From Bugula neritina (lineage: Eukaryota > Bryozoa > Gymnolaemata > Cheilostomatida > Bugulidae), in the NCBI GenBank assembly GCA_964035545.1, contig OZ037766.1, positions 28,152,673 through 28,216,672 on the forward strand: 64,000 nucleotides of DNA. Reading direction: 5' to 3'. How positions within the stretch are numbered: the first letter of the stretch is position 1; each line of letters begins with the position of its first letter. The notes under the pieces were generated by a model, which saw only the letters and a program-made list of their open reading frames with translations, was not told the origin of the DNA and ran no database searches. Positions 26,201 to 39,605 of this stretch are shown here, one piece after another. Both the position numbers and the translations under genes were made by a program.

Positions 26201-28430
26201 GATTGGCAATAAGCTGGGTATACAACTCCAATCTATTGCAGGAAGCAAAACAATGTATAATAATAATATTATACAGCTAAATAATCACCATCTATATTAT
26301 GGTAAATAAAAAGAATATAGCTAATTTTTGGATTTACATATATCATATATATGTCCATAAAATTGCCTGAGGAAATCTACATAGACTTTGCTAATTGAAA
26401 AGCTAAGTAGTCCTATGGTTTATATATTTTGGATAACAACTATTATTTATGTATAAGTAGTGAAAGAGAACTGCCAATAACTAGACTAAGCTCTTCAACT
26501 GCTTTTAAAAACTTTAGTTTAAGCGATCAGAGGAACAAAGCATCTTTTGCTTTATGGCTCAATTTTATGATCATTTATTATGAGGGGCAGGGGGAAGAGA
26601 AAACCTTTTGAAAAAGCATTATGTTGACTCACTATAGGGAGCACTCACTATAATGAGTTTTCAAGAAGTGGTTAATCATGCATGTAATAATGTTGTAAAT
26701 AAACTCTGCATTCTGAAGCAAGTTGTTTTCGGTCAGCCAAATACATTAGAGTGGTGCTTTCAATCGCTGAAATTGAATAAAATGTATTCTAGCCCAGTGC
26801 TCCAATAGGCTAGTTTAACTTTAAACATCGTAGGCATCCAGGTTATTTCGATAAAATCAATTACTGTTAATTGAAAGTTCATACTTTTTTAGTTGCATTC
26901 ACAAAATATTTAAAAAAAATCTCAACTCAATATACCAGAAAAAATGAATTAAAATATATGTGTTAATAGCACTGATATTGACGTGACCGTGGCACATGAA
27001 AAATCTGAAAGAAGAGTTGTCTTCTATTTTTCTATATTAACGTATAGAGCTTGCCGTGAAAATACAGATTTTTAAAAAAAAATATTGTGACCCTCTGGTA
27101 ATTTTTTGAATTTAGAAAATTGGCTCATATAATTCTTTTCATGTGGACAACAGCTCACTTTTTTTTAAATTTATTTTGAAGCTCTTTTCGTAAAAAATAA
27201 TCAAAAGTAAAAAATCCAAAATTTTTACAAATTGGTTCGGGGCTTGATGTGAAAGGCGTTTGGACGAAGATGTCAAGGTCACCATTAATAAATATATTTC
27301 ATCACAATACTGCACGAAAAGCTAATGAAGTGAGCTGAAAATTAGGTTGCTAGCATATTGATATACATTATATTGATTGTTACAGTATTATTTTTTAAAT
27401 TTGTTTTGTTATCAGTTAAGTTTAACTTTTTCATAAAGCTGCTGTTAGACTAAGAGTAAGACATAATATTACTATTAGCAACAATTACAATGATAATATT
27501 AAATTAAAACTATTATTAAATTCACGGTGAAGTGTCACTATGACTATGATACTCTATGACTATGAGTATGAGTATCGTATAAATTAATTATAATGAGTAT
27601 GAGTATCACTATGACATTAACTCAATCAGTGATTGACTATGTCTATTACTATGAATATGACTATGCATAACATAATGAGAATATCAATATGAATATGGCT
27701 TCTAATTATTGTAACTTTTGACTATGACGATGCTGATACTGATAGTGATAATCACTGCCAGCCCAAGTCTCATACTCATAGTGATACTATTACTATTGTC
27801 TATTAGTATTACTATTAGTACAACTACTAGTATTACTCATAGTTCTGATAATGATGCAGATGATAGTTTTAGAAGTTCTACTTCTACTTTTATAGTACGC
27901 TAGATTGTATATTGATATTACTATAACATTGATTGTACAGAGGTAGCTAAAATATACATTAAATTACCAATAATTTTAACTCGCCAATACACTATGAGTA
28001 GAACAATCAAATGCAATGATAGAAAATTAATTAGTCATAGCAGCCCGTTGCTTGAAGAACATCAAGCTACAGGTCTAAAATTATGTAGTTTTGTGATCCA
28101 TTACATAACAAAATAATTTTTTTCAAACTGGTTTAATACTTTTATTATGAACACGCTTATCAAAGTAACATGTTTGTGATGTATATTCTATTAAAAAAGC
28201 AATCACATCAGGTTTTCAACTTGTATGTTGTACAATGTTTATTATGGTGACAAGTTACTAAATCATATAGTTCAGCTTTGTAAAGTAAAGCTGATAAAAT
28301 AAATACAAGTATGTGATTGTTTTACTGCTATATATTAAATTTAAATGAGTTGAATAATATCCTAGTGCAGTGAATTAGATATTTTTTAGCTTTGGTACAC
28401 CTGTTTGTTATAGGCTAACATTCCACCAAT
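23300..28430. other. Gene-poor AT-rich region
   Basis: No exon could be supported apart from a possible missing 5' exon of the NHL gene. A degenerate repeat field occupies 27.5-27.9 kb. Confidence 0.5.
27535..27860. repeat. Degenerate 3/6-bp repeat field (ACTATG/GAGTATC type)
   Basis: Dense short words such as CTATGACTATGA, GAGTATGAGTATC and TATTACTATTAG without a fixed unit. Same flavour as fields near 31 kb, 53 kb, 54.9 kb and 58.2 kb. Confidence 0.7.
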
Positions 28431-28433
28431 AGA

Positions 28434-29041
28434 AGAATGGTGCAAGTAGAAGAAATTTCAGGCGCAGAAAGCTAAGGAGCAGTCAGAATGCTGCCAGAGT
28501 TGTGAAGAGGCACTTGAAAAAGCTGAATTTCAATAATGACATGACATTCGTAACATATCACCCTGGTGTATTTGAACTGACATGGCCAGCAGAGTTCTCG
28601 AAGTCACATTCAACAGCTATTTACATCATCATGGTTAGCTTAAATTTAATTCCTATATCAGTCTCTAATATATAGTTTGATATCTGCTGTAAATTCGCTT
28701 AAGGAGCATACACATAACCAAAACTGAGTTACACTATAGTATTTGTTCTTGAATATATTTACCAAGATAAGTAGATTTGCTAATTCATTAACAGTAAAAT
28801 TATAATGATACAACAATTTTTCTTTTAGATGATTCAATCAATAACACAGGACACTACAACATGGTTTTGCAGTTATAAAGTATTAATTTTCTGGCTCTTT
28901 CCAAATCTTCATAGAAGGCAAAGAAAACCACCGTCAGCTTGCCTTTATAACTGAGTGCAAGCTTCTTCCACCTACAGATGATGATAAACAATTTGCTGAT
29001 GTGGAACTTTCTAATTTTGTTTACAATGAAGATAGATTATA
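28434..29041 (+). pseudogene. Unidentified gene remnant or short gene
   Basis: Two stretches have coding-like composition in an otherwise empty AT-rich region. At 28434-28636 two overlapping plus frames both look protein-like: one reads EQSECCQSCEEALEKAEFQ before stops, the other reads NDMTFVTYHPGVFELTWPA and runs to a GTTAGC donor. At 28913-29041 a frame preceded by CATAG reads NHRQLAFITECKLLPPTDDD and closes with FVYNEDRL and a TAG. Frames, stops and phases do not join cleanly, so I read this as a decayed or partly misread gene. I do not recognise the family. Confidence 0.3.
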
Positions 29042-29049
29042 GGACATTA

Positions 29050-31980
29050 TTCTTTATGTAAAGATTGTCAAGTTTTGTTATAATTAAGAACAGTTTTAGT
29101 TTCAATAAATCAGTTCAACATTATGGACATCATTGCACAAACATTTTAATCTTTACTATCTACAAAGGTATCTGATGGACTACTTGAAAATACAAAACTA
29201 TGCTCCAGATACACAATGAACTGACCAGCAAAGTTAAAATGAGTTGGAGATGTAGAACATAATATCTTGTTCAAGGCTTTTCCCTGCTGTTGGAACCTTC
29301 TTCTTCAGAACACTGAATTGAACAAACATATGTAGATATATAAAACTTTGCAAACAATAATAATGTGAAATTAGTTGCTAAGTATCACATTGCTAATAAA
29401 TACAGCGTTGTGTAATATTTTATTTAATTTTCTTTTGAGCCGTTTGATCTATAGGCCCGCATAGTATTTACTATATTATAACTAGTAAATTGCAGACACA
29501 TTATGTCAGACCAGTCTCCATTTAAATAGAATAGTGTAGGCTATCAAATTTGTAGAAGTAAAAAACCGCATTCTTATTGAGTAAAATACTTACCTTTTTT
29601 TTCATGATGCCTCTACTGCTAAAAAGAGAAGTTTTTATCAATACAGCTCCATCAATCTGTATCCTGATGAAGCTAGTAGTTTAGGAACATTTGTGGCGGG
29701 GAGTGTAGGCTGAGCTGCAGTATAGGAAGAACCCCAACATATGTAATCTATTCAGCACATTATATGTATTGTAGAAATTTATTCAAAAAAGAATTTAGAA
29801 AATGTTTCATGAAGCATGAACAAAATAAAAATTAATGCTGTAATATTATTACACCCATTAGAATTACTAGCAGCTATAGCATTAAAATTATGTATTTTTA
29901 TAAAAATGTGTCTAATTTATGCTACAAAGTTATTACTGCCAAAGGTTACAAAATTTACCAGTCACATTCATGCAGCTGATGGAGAATAACTAACCTTCAC
30001 ATGCAATAAATACAATTAGTAGCTCTATCTAAAACTAATGCGCTGCTAAATGTTAGGAGTATAAGTTATAGTTATTCTAAGGAATAATTGCAAAAAAAGT
30101 TACGTAGAGGAATTTAACTCTTATTATAATGTAATTATCTTCCAAGATATATTACAACATCACTACTTGGATGCATACAATGTCATATTTATATTGGCTT
30201 CAACATAATTTTCAATAATTTCCAATCTATTAACTTGAGCATTATGATTGTGATTATTTTATAAATAAGGCGATGATTAGGCACTGTTGGTATTTTGGTC
30301 CAATTTATTTATAGCTGTAACAGGCAGAGTTGTAAATATAATGGATATATCAAAATTCCAATGGGTATAGTACTCTAACACAACATTGATACTAATAATT
30401 GTAGTCACTTACTCTTAGAATTAGTGAATGATGATACAGTCATAATAATTTGAATATTAATCAGCATTAGAGATAGACTGACTGCTTTATAATATTATAG
30501 TTATTATGTCAAATTGAATTTATTCACTATAACTAAAAAAATTATGATTATAATTATAAATTAAAATAATTTAAATATTATATAATATATTGATAATTAT
30601 TGGAATCATAATTATATTTATTGTTATGATCACTATGATTATAATTATTTAATATTATCTTTATGTTTGTATTTAAAGTTGTTCCTTAAATCTAAAGTTG
30701 TTTAAGTTTTATAAATTTATTATAATTATATTACTGTATAAGTATTGCTATTAGTATTAGTATAATTAAATTATTATAATTTATATTTTATTATTTACAT
30801 TTATTTTACTTTTTATTTTAGGACCAACAGTTCAAATTAATACTTGTGTCGTTTGCTTTATATTATAACTTACAAGTATAACTATTAACATAGTAATATT
30901 AGATTTGCTGTTAGTATTACTATGAATATAAATATTTATGTTAATATAGCTATCGGTATAACTTATACTTATAGTTATAACTAATATTACAAGTATTAGT
31001 TTCGAAACTGATCCTGCTCCGTAACATTAACATACTGATACTCATACTGTCATATGATTATCATTATGACTAATAATGGTATTAATAAATATAACCATTG
31101 AATATTATTAATAATAGTTCACCAATACTAATAGGCGATAGTCATAGACTTAGAGTGAGAGTCATAGACATAGACTAGTGATACTCATACTGATAGTGAT
31201 TCACTGATTCAATTACAAATTTTAAAACTTGGTTTTACGTAGACAACTACTAACCTATAGTTCATCACAAAACGGTTGAAAATCATCATTTACTGCATAT
31301 TTAAGAGTAATTTTCTGGTAGTGTGGTCGACATGATAATTGAAATTAAAATAGGAAATATAATTATTTTGTGATTTACAGCAAGTTACAAACTAGCGAAA
31401 TGGAATAGTCCATTTGAAAACAGTCAAATTAGTTACCTTTCTTGATGCTGCGTAGCTAACGTTAGTTATTAGTAGCCGCCCGAAGAGTAACATTCACATG
31501 ATTTGAGCTACGAATAACGAGAATCTGTGACAAACCCGCTTCTTAATAACTTTACGCGATATAAACTCACGCTACAATAGGGCTATTTTGCCATCCCCAC
31601 GTCAGAATAGGACACGGAGGGCAAGCTCGCGGGCAAGTCTGGGCAAGTCTAAGACACCTAATATGACCACTTTTACTTGCATTTTTGTAGTGTTTTCGTA
31701 TAAGAAATTGGATAAAATGCTGATAAAACAGTTGAAAAGCATGCAAACTTTTGCTCAAATGTAATAAATAACCTGGATGCTTACGGCCTTTAATATTTGA
31801 ATACATTTAACTAGAAGGAAGTAAAACTGGTAATTGAACACCACTGTTTATATTTATGACCTCCACCAAAAACACGCTGCTTACAACAAAAGTCGTTACT
31901 GATGGCATGTTCCTTGCATCACTGCCAAGTACTACTGCTCTGGTTGAAATCTATATTTGAATTTTACAAGTAGAACGCTG
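29050..31980. other. Gene-poor region upstream of the Ig receptor
   Basis: Mostly AT-rich with the repeat field at 30.4-31.2 kb. A short GC/CpG-richer patch at about 31440-31640 lies 350-550 bases upstream of the Ig receptor ATG and may mark its promoter, which is only an inference. Confidence 0.35.
30430..31205. repeat. Degenerate 3/6-bp repeat field
   Basis: TATTAGTATTAGTATAATTA, TAACTATTAACATAGTAAT and CATACTGATACTCATACTG words in both orientations, upstream of the Ig receptor gene. No gene seen here. Confidence 0.65.
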
Positions 31981-32199
31981 ATGGAAGTCTCAACGCTATA
32001 CCTTTTCTTGGCTTACATCGTAGTGATAGAGGGATATTCTGATAGTAAGTACATTTAACTAGTTCACAGAGTTGTAAACGATAGTTCTCTTACAATTGTA
32101 AGATTTGGTGAGCTGACAGCATGCTGTTTAGCTTGATTCAAAATGACTGAAGTCAGTCTTAATCTTCTTTCAAACAGCAATCAGCAAAGACTGATTATT

Positions 32200-32247
<48 letters not shown>

Positions 32248-35200
32248 GGAACAGAAAATTTAAAATTTTATTCTCGTGAAACACTGAAGCTTTACTATGA
32301 AGTTAATAAATGCTTTATCTGCATGCAGAATAAGTTTTGTAGCATGTTTGTTGTATTCATTTACAGAACCGACTGAGTTAACTCTAGAATATTCTTCCCA
32401 AGGATACCCTGATTTCTACCTTGGAGATCTCAACACGTTCGTCTGCTCATTGTTTCCTGGTCGCATTGACAGACCTGAATCACTTGTTTATGTGCTAAAT
32501 GACCCCGAAACAGGACTTACGGGATGTATTGCGAATGAAATCTCTGTTTTTCACGGCACGGCACCTCCATACTTAAACAACAACAATGGAATAAGCTCTA
32601 CATCTATATCGGATGCATACTGTAGAGGTCACGGTAGCATTTTATTAAATTGGACCATAACAATTAATTTATCATTCACTAACACAAAGGTTAAAGGGAA
32701 ATTGTATTGCCTAAGTAATACAACTTACATTTTATACCCTACAAGAACTATTTATGAGTATGTCAACATATCTACTATAAAAGGTAAGTGAAATACAGTT
32801 AAGTGGTAAATTAGGCTGTCTTCATAGAAATATAAATGTTGAAATTCATGGCTGACATGCTAAAACCTGTTCAAATAAATTTAAATTTATTCATACAGGA
32901 GTTTTACTTCTGTTAGCCTAGGGCCACACTGTGCGTGTTTTCGCATGCGAAAATTAAAATCACGAGTAGCAAAGGTGTCCACTGTAGCATCAGTGATGCG
33001 TGATAAATAAAGCTTTCATTTTTAAATCGCGCTCGCTTTCAATAAAACGCAATTTGCTGGAATATAGCACTAAATAAAGAAATTGGGCTCGCTGAATAGC
33101 TACCAGCCAATTAGGTGACGACGACAGAGACGATTCGCACTTGCGTTGAAAATGCAGAGCGACAAGTGCGAAGGTTTTCTCATGCGAAAATACGCACCGT
33201 GTGGCCCTAGGCTTACACTTGAATAATCAGACAAGTCAGTGAAATCTCATAAATTATTTCTATAAGAATCCTGTCTGCTCTGTGTAAAAAATCTCTTTCT
33301 ACTTTGGAATAACCACAGGGCATGATCATATTTGCATTAGCTTATATTACCTATATTTGTATAGACAACTCAGCATGTACAGTGTTTTGCTAGCTTTCTG
33401 TAAAATAACTGCCCCTCCCCCCTTCTCCCCTGCCGAGAATCAGTCCAAAGCACTCTAACTTGCAAGCCAGAGTGTTACTCATTACACTAAATAAGGAATC
33501 ACAACACCACACTCTTGTTACTAATAGCAATTGTAAAGTCATTTAGAAAATGGGTCAGCTTCATCGAATCACAAACTGATAGAATTTAAAGTTTGGATGA
33601 CTAAATGCTATATAAATATCACAAATATTTGCATTTTAAGGGTTTTATGTAAAATAAATCCAATTTTTCTAATTTACATAATGTAATGGCTCTCGGATTT
33701 CATATATTGGAGTAATTAGAGGTAGTCATGGCGTTTCTATACCCCCCCCCCTCCCCGGAATGCCGCGTGGTTAGTGGCACGATTATTGCTGGGCCTCCAA
33801 TCAGGATGGAGATCTTAATTAGATCATGAGGGACAGTCTTCTCCAGCGTCAGTTATGACCAGTTAGGCAAAGAGTGAACACTTGTATACAGTCGTAGCAG
33901 TATCTGAATTAATTATAAAGTTCTTATTGTTGTATCTATCGTATAAAATATATTATATTATTCTCACGCAACAAGCCTGTGAAGTCGATTACGTAGCTTC
34001 AAGCAATGCACTAATAAGATTATACACTCTTACCCACAATAACAGAGAAACACAACAATAAGAGCCCTGCTTACCAGTTTTCCAACTAAGTGCTTAGAGT
34101 TGAAAGAAGTCAGTTATTTATTTTAAACCTTTTTCACAACTCTATTATTTTATGCCTCTGTATGCTTATTGCTCAGTGGGTGTTACATGAATAATATACA
34201 ATATGTAGATCTGTTAGAGTATTAACACTGCATTGAGAGAAAATCCCACATCATAGATGGCCCTATTTCAGCTAGGTTATACTAGCTACTCTCCAGCTTT
34301 CTTGGTTATGACTGGAATAAGTTTCCATCAAATGCTCAACAAGAGACTTAAATTGTTTGTAGTTCCCCCAAAAAATTTGAAAATGGAAATAAAGCCTGAG
34401 AAAGTAGAAGAGAATCAACCTTTTACTGCCGAGTGTCATTCATCTGATGCTGTTCCTGAATCTAGTTTTGTGTATGGTGAGCAAACTTAACGTTAATTAG
34501 AGAAGCTGTGTTCTATTTGTATCAAAACATATTGAGCATATGTGGTGGCTCGTAGAGCTACCATAGCAACGTAATACGGGGAATGTTATTTTCCCCCACT
34601 ACTACAGCATGGGGTCACGTAATTGACCCAGAACAATGGACAGCCAATTGGCGACACTGATAGTTAGTAGCAGTAGTTGGTTTTCCCACTGTTAGTCAGT
34701 CGAAGATAGAGTGCTGAATGATATAGATGTGTAGCATAACTGAATGTATCTGTATAGTTTTTGTGATGTATTCTTGTGTGTAAAATATACTCGTATTCAC
34801 TCGACTTATCCTGGTGAAGTTCGCTAGCCAGTAAATAGACTCTCTGGATTGCATATCAACCCTAAATCTGAAAATCATAACACATATTCCAAATAGCCTA
34901 CTGCTAAAGTGAAGATCCATTGAGAAAATAATATACCTATACCAATAATGAGGTCTGAACTTAATTGCAGCACTAACTGAGCTCATATAATCTGTAAGAG
35001 GTCAAAGCCAGAAACTGTTGCTCACTTTACAATCTGCTAAGTGAGATGGTGCTGTAAATCCCATTATTGGCATGTAGTTATTTTCATTATGACACAACGT
35101 GTAGGTATAGCCAAAGATATTAAAAGTGAAGTGCATATTCTAAATAATTATTGTAAGGTGTTTAAAAAAATTCTTAAGCTATTTTTATGGATCTCTGCAA

Positions 35201-38200
35201 TTTTTGAGATCTACAAAGTTTGATTTGCCTTGGTTTATTTTGCAGAGTTGGTAATCTTGTAGGTGTTCTTTTTAACTAATTTAGCCATACCTTTCATTAT
35301 AGAATCCACTTTGTAAGCTGTAGTTTTATTTATTTAAATTTTCTATCTACATAATTATATCTTATTTATATTTATGTAGCCGATCATGTTTACTCTATCT
35401 TCTCCAAGCATAATTATAACAATAGTTGTTGTATTCACAAGCCTTACTTATATATATATATATATATATCTTTTCTTGTCACCTGCTTTGCTCTGATCAG
35501 CAGCCTATCTCTTTTTCCTAGTCATATTTTGTTTTACTTGAAGAATCCAAAGATTTGTGTTGCAGAACATCTCTGTTACCAGTTAAAATATTATTCCTGT
35601 ATTGCTTTGCTTTTTAATTTTTATATTCAGTAAATTTGTCTGATGCAATTAGATTTTCACCACCTGATCTTTCATGAAATTCCTAAAAATGAATGGCAAT
35701 AATAAATGTAATTCACCTGTGATTGATTTATTTATTTAAGCAAAAGAAATATACACAAAACATGATTTCCTTTAGAAATAGGCCATAATGCATATGGTGA
35801 AGATATTTTATTTTTGCTTCTGACATTATTTTTTTGGTGTATTTTAGAGATTCATAAAGGAAGCGAATTACTTACTAATTCATCTGTTTTCACCCCAACT
35901 AAACTGCACAGAGATGGAGTAGTGGTGACCTGTACAGATCAATCACACCTCAACTGGAAAGGAGGAAATACCATAAAAAGCATAACAGTTTTACCCATGT
36001 GTAGGCATTATTCCTTCTTTTGTAAATAGAATTATTTTTATCACAAGTACAAATGTAAAATGCATAACTTATAGGGATAGTTATAATGCATTTTGTAAAA
36101 ATCAAATCGGTTTTTCATTTATTTTGCAGTTATTGACAGTGCAGGGCCAAGTACAGTTTATGAGCAGTTATATTTAGATAGAAGCTACAATTTAACTTGC
36201 CCAGATCACGTCATTGGACGACCAGAAGTTAATTCCTTCCATTGGATACGAAAAAACAAAAACCTCACCTTGACATTAAATACTCTTACTGTAAGCTCAA
36301 CGGAAAGTGATGAAAATAATGAACAGATTAAATGCCTGGCATCAAGGTATTGAAAAATTGACACTGTAAAATTTTAATAATTTTAGTTGTAAATTTTGGG
36401 CTCGAAATACACACGTTGTTTTATATGTTGATGTTTAGGCACTTATAGCTTTCTGCTGAAACTCAGCACAATTGAGTTAAATTCCAATGGAAGTGTACTG
36501 ATGACACCATAGGACTAACAATATGGTGAATTTCATAGCTGCATTGAGTAGTGAATCGATTGCTATCATGGTGCACATGCATTTACAAATTTAAATTATT
36601 TTCAATAAAAATGCAATCACTCACTCGTAAATGTAATAAAGCTTTTGTTTGACTACCAAATCGATTGATTACAAAAATCACTGAAGTCGTTTTTTACAAA
36701 CTTACAGTGCCTTGGGCAAAACAGTAGAAATCACATGGACTATTGACTGGAAAAAGGCGCCCTTACAGACCTCACCTGAAAGGTTAATCAAATACATAGC
36801 AGGAGTAAGTGGTGGAATAATAGTTCTAGTGGTTTTTATTGTCTCAATAGATGCTATATACAAAAGAAGAAAAAAAGGTAAGATAATACATTCCAAAGTG
36901 GCAATTCAGGATCAACCAAACACACAATTAGTGAGCCAACTAAAGTTATTTTCAGCCAGACATAAAAAGTGCGCTTTATATACACCTATTATTTTTTTTC
37001 ACGTTTTTGCAATTCTGTTATTATAGTAACTTATCAATTTGCATAAGCTATCATACACAAGTACCAATTCTTTTGGTCAATATATTCATAACTATAAGCT
37101 ATCAGCAATTCTACTGTTTGCTCAAAACAGGCCATGATTTCTTTTCATATTAACATTTTTACAATTCCCATTGTTTTTTGTCAGTTTTTTCATGTCCACT
37201 AATTTAGTTGCTCTAAAGCCAATTTCAGAACTGAAACTTTAATTTTCAGTAACTAGTTTCATTTTTTATTTCATAGGCCATGCAATTTTTTTCTGCAGCG
37301 GAAAGCTTCAAACAGCAGAAAACAGTGATAACAATGTCAAACACGTCACATTTTTCTAATAATGAAAATTAGCTTAAAAGACATAAAAATGCATGACAAA
37401 AAAGACATGCATCAGCAGGGAAAACCTTATATACGTAAACTTTAGGTAGCAAATAAATATAAGTTGAACACACGTAAAGTGTAAGTAATAAATAAAACTA
37501 GTTATGAAGCTACAAGCATAACACTCTATCGTCAGAAACCTTTTAAAATGCCTGAATTCATTTTGCTATAGTGTTTTATGACTAAGGCTTTAAAATTTGG
37601 TTAGAAAAAATATTAATTTCAACTTTTTTTTAGACCTAAAACAACAACAGTTCAGAGTAAAAAATGTACCAGCATAACTTTTAATGCTTCTACCATGTAG
37701 AAAAATTACGTATAACGCCTTTGATAGTTATACTTGGTCTTTCTGTACCACCACTAAAGCAATCCATGGCCTACTTGAAAAAATTTTTCCTTAGAATTTT
37801 TCTTAGCAATAAAACAGGGCAACTAAGGTTCCGTTTTAATGTTAAAAGCTTGTTAACAAATTTAAAAGCCCCAAGTTGAAGTACCTGCAAATAATAATGT
37901 ACATGTTAGGTGCAATGCACATCATAGCTACTCATTATGTTTTGCAAAAAATCTTAATATTTCCCTTGTCAGCTCTTGCAGACGTCAGGACCAGGAACCT
38001 ATTGTCTGCTGGAGAAATTCCCCAATATGAAGAGATTGAGGAGGTGAATGATCATGACAATGGTCTATACAGTTACCCGAGTACAACCACCTGCGGCATA
38101 GTGTCACCTTCACACCAACCTAGTAGAGATCAAGGGGATGCTTGTGGCTATGTAATGGATGCTGTTTTAGCTAATCCTCCTGAACTACCTCCATCAAGAC

Positions 38201-38220
38201 TTAGGGTTGTAGATACTTAA
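31981..38220 (+). CDS. Type I membrane receptor with three Ig-like regions and a tyrosine-motif tail
   Basis: Seven exons: 31981-32044, 32367-32783, 34363-34476, 35848-36000, 36130-36346, 36708-36877 and 37982-38220, giving 457 residues. Residues 1-20 are a signal peptide (MEVSTLYLFLAYIVV). Residues 22-160 (exon 2) form the first Ig-like region (VCSLFPG ... KLYCLS). Exons 3-4 encode a second, with AECHSSDAVPESSF and VVVTCTDQ as the two cysteine strands, in the style of Ig domains of adhesion receptors. Exons 5-6 encode a third (LTCPDHV ... FHWIRK ... IKCLAS). A single helix at about 351-373 (GGIIVLVVFIVSI) is followed by KRRKK. The 80-residue tail has Tyr394 in YEEI, Tyr408/410, Tyr435 in GYVMD and a proline-rich end (NPPELPPSRL). 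Most introns are phase 1, typical of Ig genes. AATAAA lies at 38258-38263. It is probably an adhesion or immune-type receptor; ligand unknown. Confidence 0.85.
32192..32248. repeat. (ATT)n microsatellite
   Basis: About 18 ATT repeats in intron 1 of the Ig receptor gene. Confidence 0.95.
32916..33212. mobile_element. MITE copy 2 (297 bp), same family
   Basis: Starts and ends with the same GCCTAGGGCCAC termini as the 15.3-kb copy and keeps the same core, but has lost about 46 bases of the right arm just inside the terminus. It is flanked by TTA on both sides (32913-32915, 33213-33215), a 3-bp target duplication as made by PIF/Harbinger-type transposases. It lies in intron 2 of the Ig receptor gene. 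Confidence 0.78.
33436..33495 (-). mobile_element. tRNA-like SINE fragment
   Basis: On the minus strand TTTAGTGTAATGAGTAACAC is followed by a CTCTGGC-type anticodon-arm-like stretch and a B-box-like TTTGGACTGATTC. Short and degraded; in intron 2 of the Ig receptor. Confidence 0.35.
33755..33850 (+). mobile_element. Possible tRNA-like SINE fragment
   Basis: GCGTGGTTAGTGGCACGATT resembles an A-box arm and is followed by GGGCCTCCAATCAGGATGG and GATCATGAGGG. It follows a C-rich run. Homology to the other fragments is not evident. Confidence 0.3.
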
Positions 38221-38257
38221 CAAACTTCACAGATAAACAAACATATTACAATATTTA

Positions 38258-38263
38258 AATAAA
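38258..38263 (+). promoter_or_regulatory. Polyadenylation signal of the Ig receptor
   Basis: AATAAA 38 bases beyond the stop codon, the nearest canonical signal to the Ig receptor 3' end. Confidence 0.5.
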
Positions 38264-39605
38264 TAAGAAAAGGGTAGTCCATTTATAAGGTCACAGTTAT
38301 GCATAGCCATAAGTAGTATTTATGGTTTTAATGGTAATCTAAATGAAATGCTGTTGACATTGACTTTAAATGTAAAAATTTACATTTTTTAATTTTTATT
38401 GATGTTTGGACTAATGAAAAGCTTTATAAAATAGCTCTAAATTGTGATCATTAAATTGTTTTCATTGTATAATTTTGGAACTTGTTTAAAAATGATAAGT
38501 ATATATTTTTATAAACACTTTTAATTTTGATTATATACACAGTGCCACAAGAACAGCCCGCTCTTGACAATCAGTTAGAGCAGCTTCTATAAATGAGTTC
38601 AGATTGTTTTGGTTACGTCAAATTTTAGCGCAGCTACAGTACAAGTTCCCAGATACTTATTTTTTATCACAAACATAATTTATGAATTATTTTGCTTAAG
38701 AAGAAACTTTTCTAAATAGATTGTGCCAATAACAGCTCAAAGCAAAAATTTTTTTTGAAACTTTCCAGATTGGCTGTCAATTAAATTCAACAAACGAATT
38801 GATGCAACAGGGTTGAGTGATGTTAAGAATGTTAGTCATAATTGCTCTTTGCCAATTTTTTATAAAGTCCTTAGCGAGCTTAAAAACTCCTTTTTGTTAA
38901 GGGTTCTCGTAGGGATGGTGATTACACATCCTTGCGAGTTTATGAAAATAAATTTATAAACCTTGAGTTTAATATACTGCTGCCTATTTTGAAATACTAA
39001 CAAGCACAGCATTTCATTACTCTGACCTAAAAGGCTTGTAACAAAGTAACATAGTACAGAGACATACTAAATATTTCCATTGAACAGTCTTCATACTCAC
39101 TCGGTGGTAGAGACTAGAGACCAGGAATGTTTGACCAAGTTTGGTGTTTGGACAGAGTCACAGTGATATTGCCAGGCCACTTTAACATATCCCATCAATA
39201 CCTTGCCTGGTGCATTGTAATTTTGTTAATATGCTATGAGCAGCTGCGAATATACAAAACATACCAAAAAGCATCAGCTGAATATATAAAATATAGCACA
39301 TGCTAACACATTGTTAATAACAAAATCAACTACTACATTATCATCCCACTGAATACGACCACTAGGAATAGCAAACATATCAAATTAAAGTAATCTACAC
39401 ATTATAAATCTCAATACAGCAGTATATATACATTTTCTGATCCAGATAACACCAAGATAGCTATATATTACATTAATCAACATACTACAATAATGGAATT
39501 TACAGCTACAGTATTACACGCATTCCATACCACATGCCGACAAAGCATCACCTGTAGGGAAAGTTTCCCATTACCAATACAGATAGACAGTTATACAACC
39601 TAGTT

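Noticed and set aside
31567-31806. 79-codon minus-strand ORF in a GC-richer patch
   Set aside because: No start context or homologous motif; more simply explained as the promoter-proximal region of the Ig receptor.
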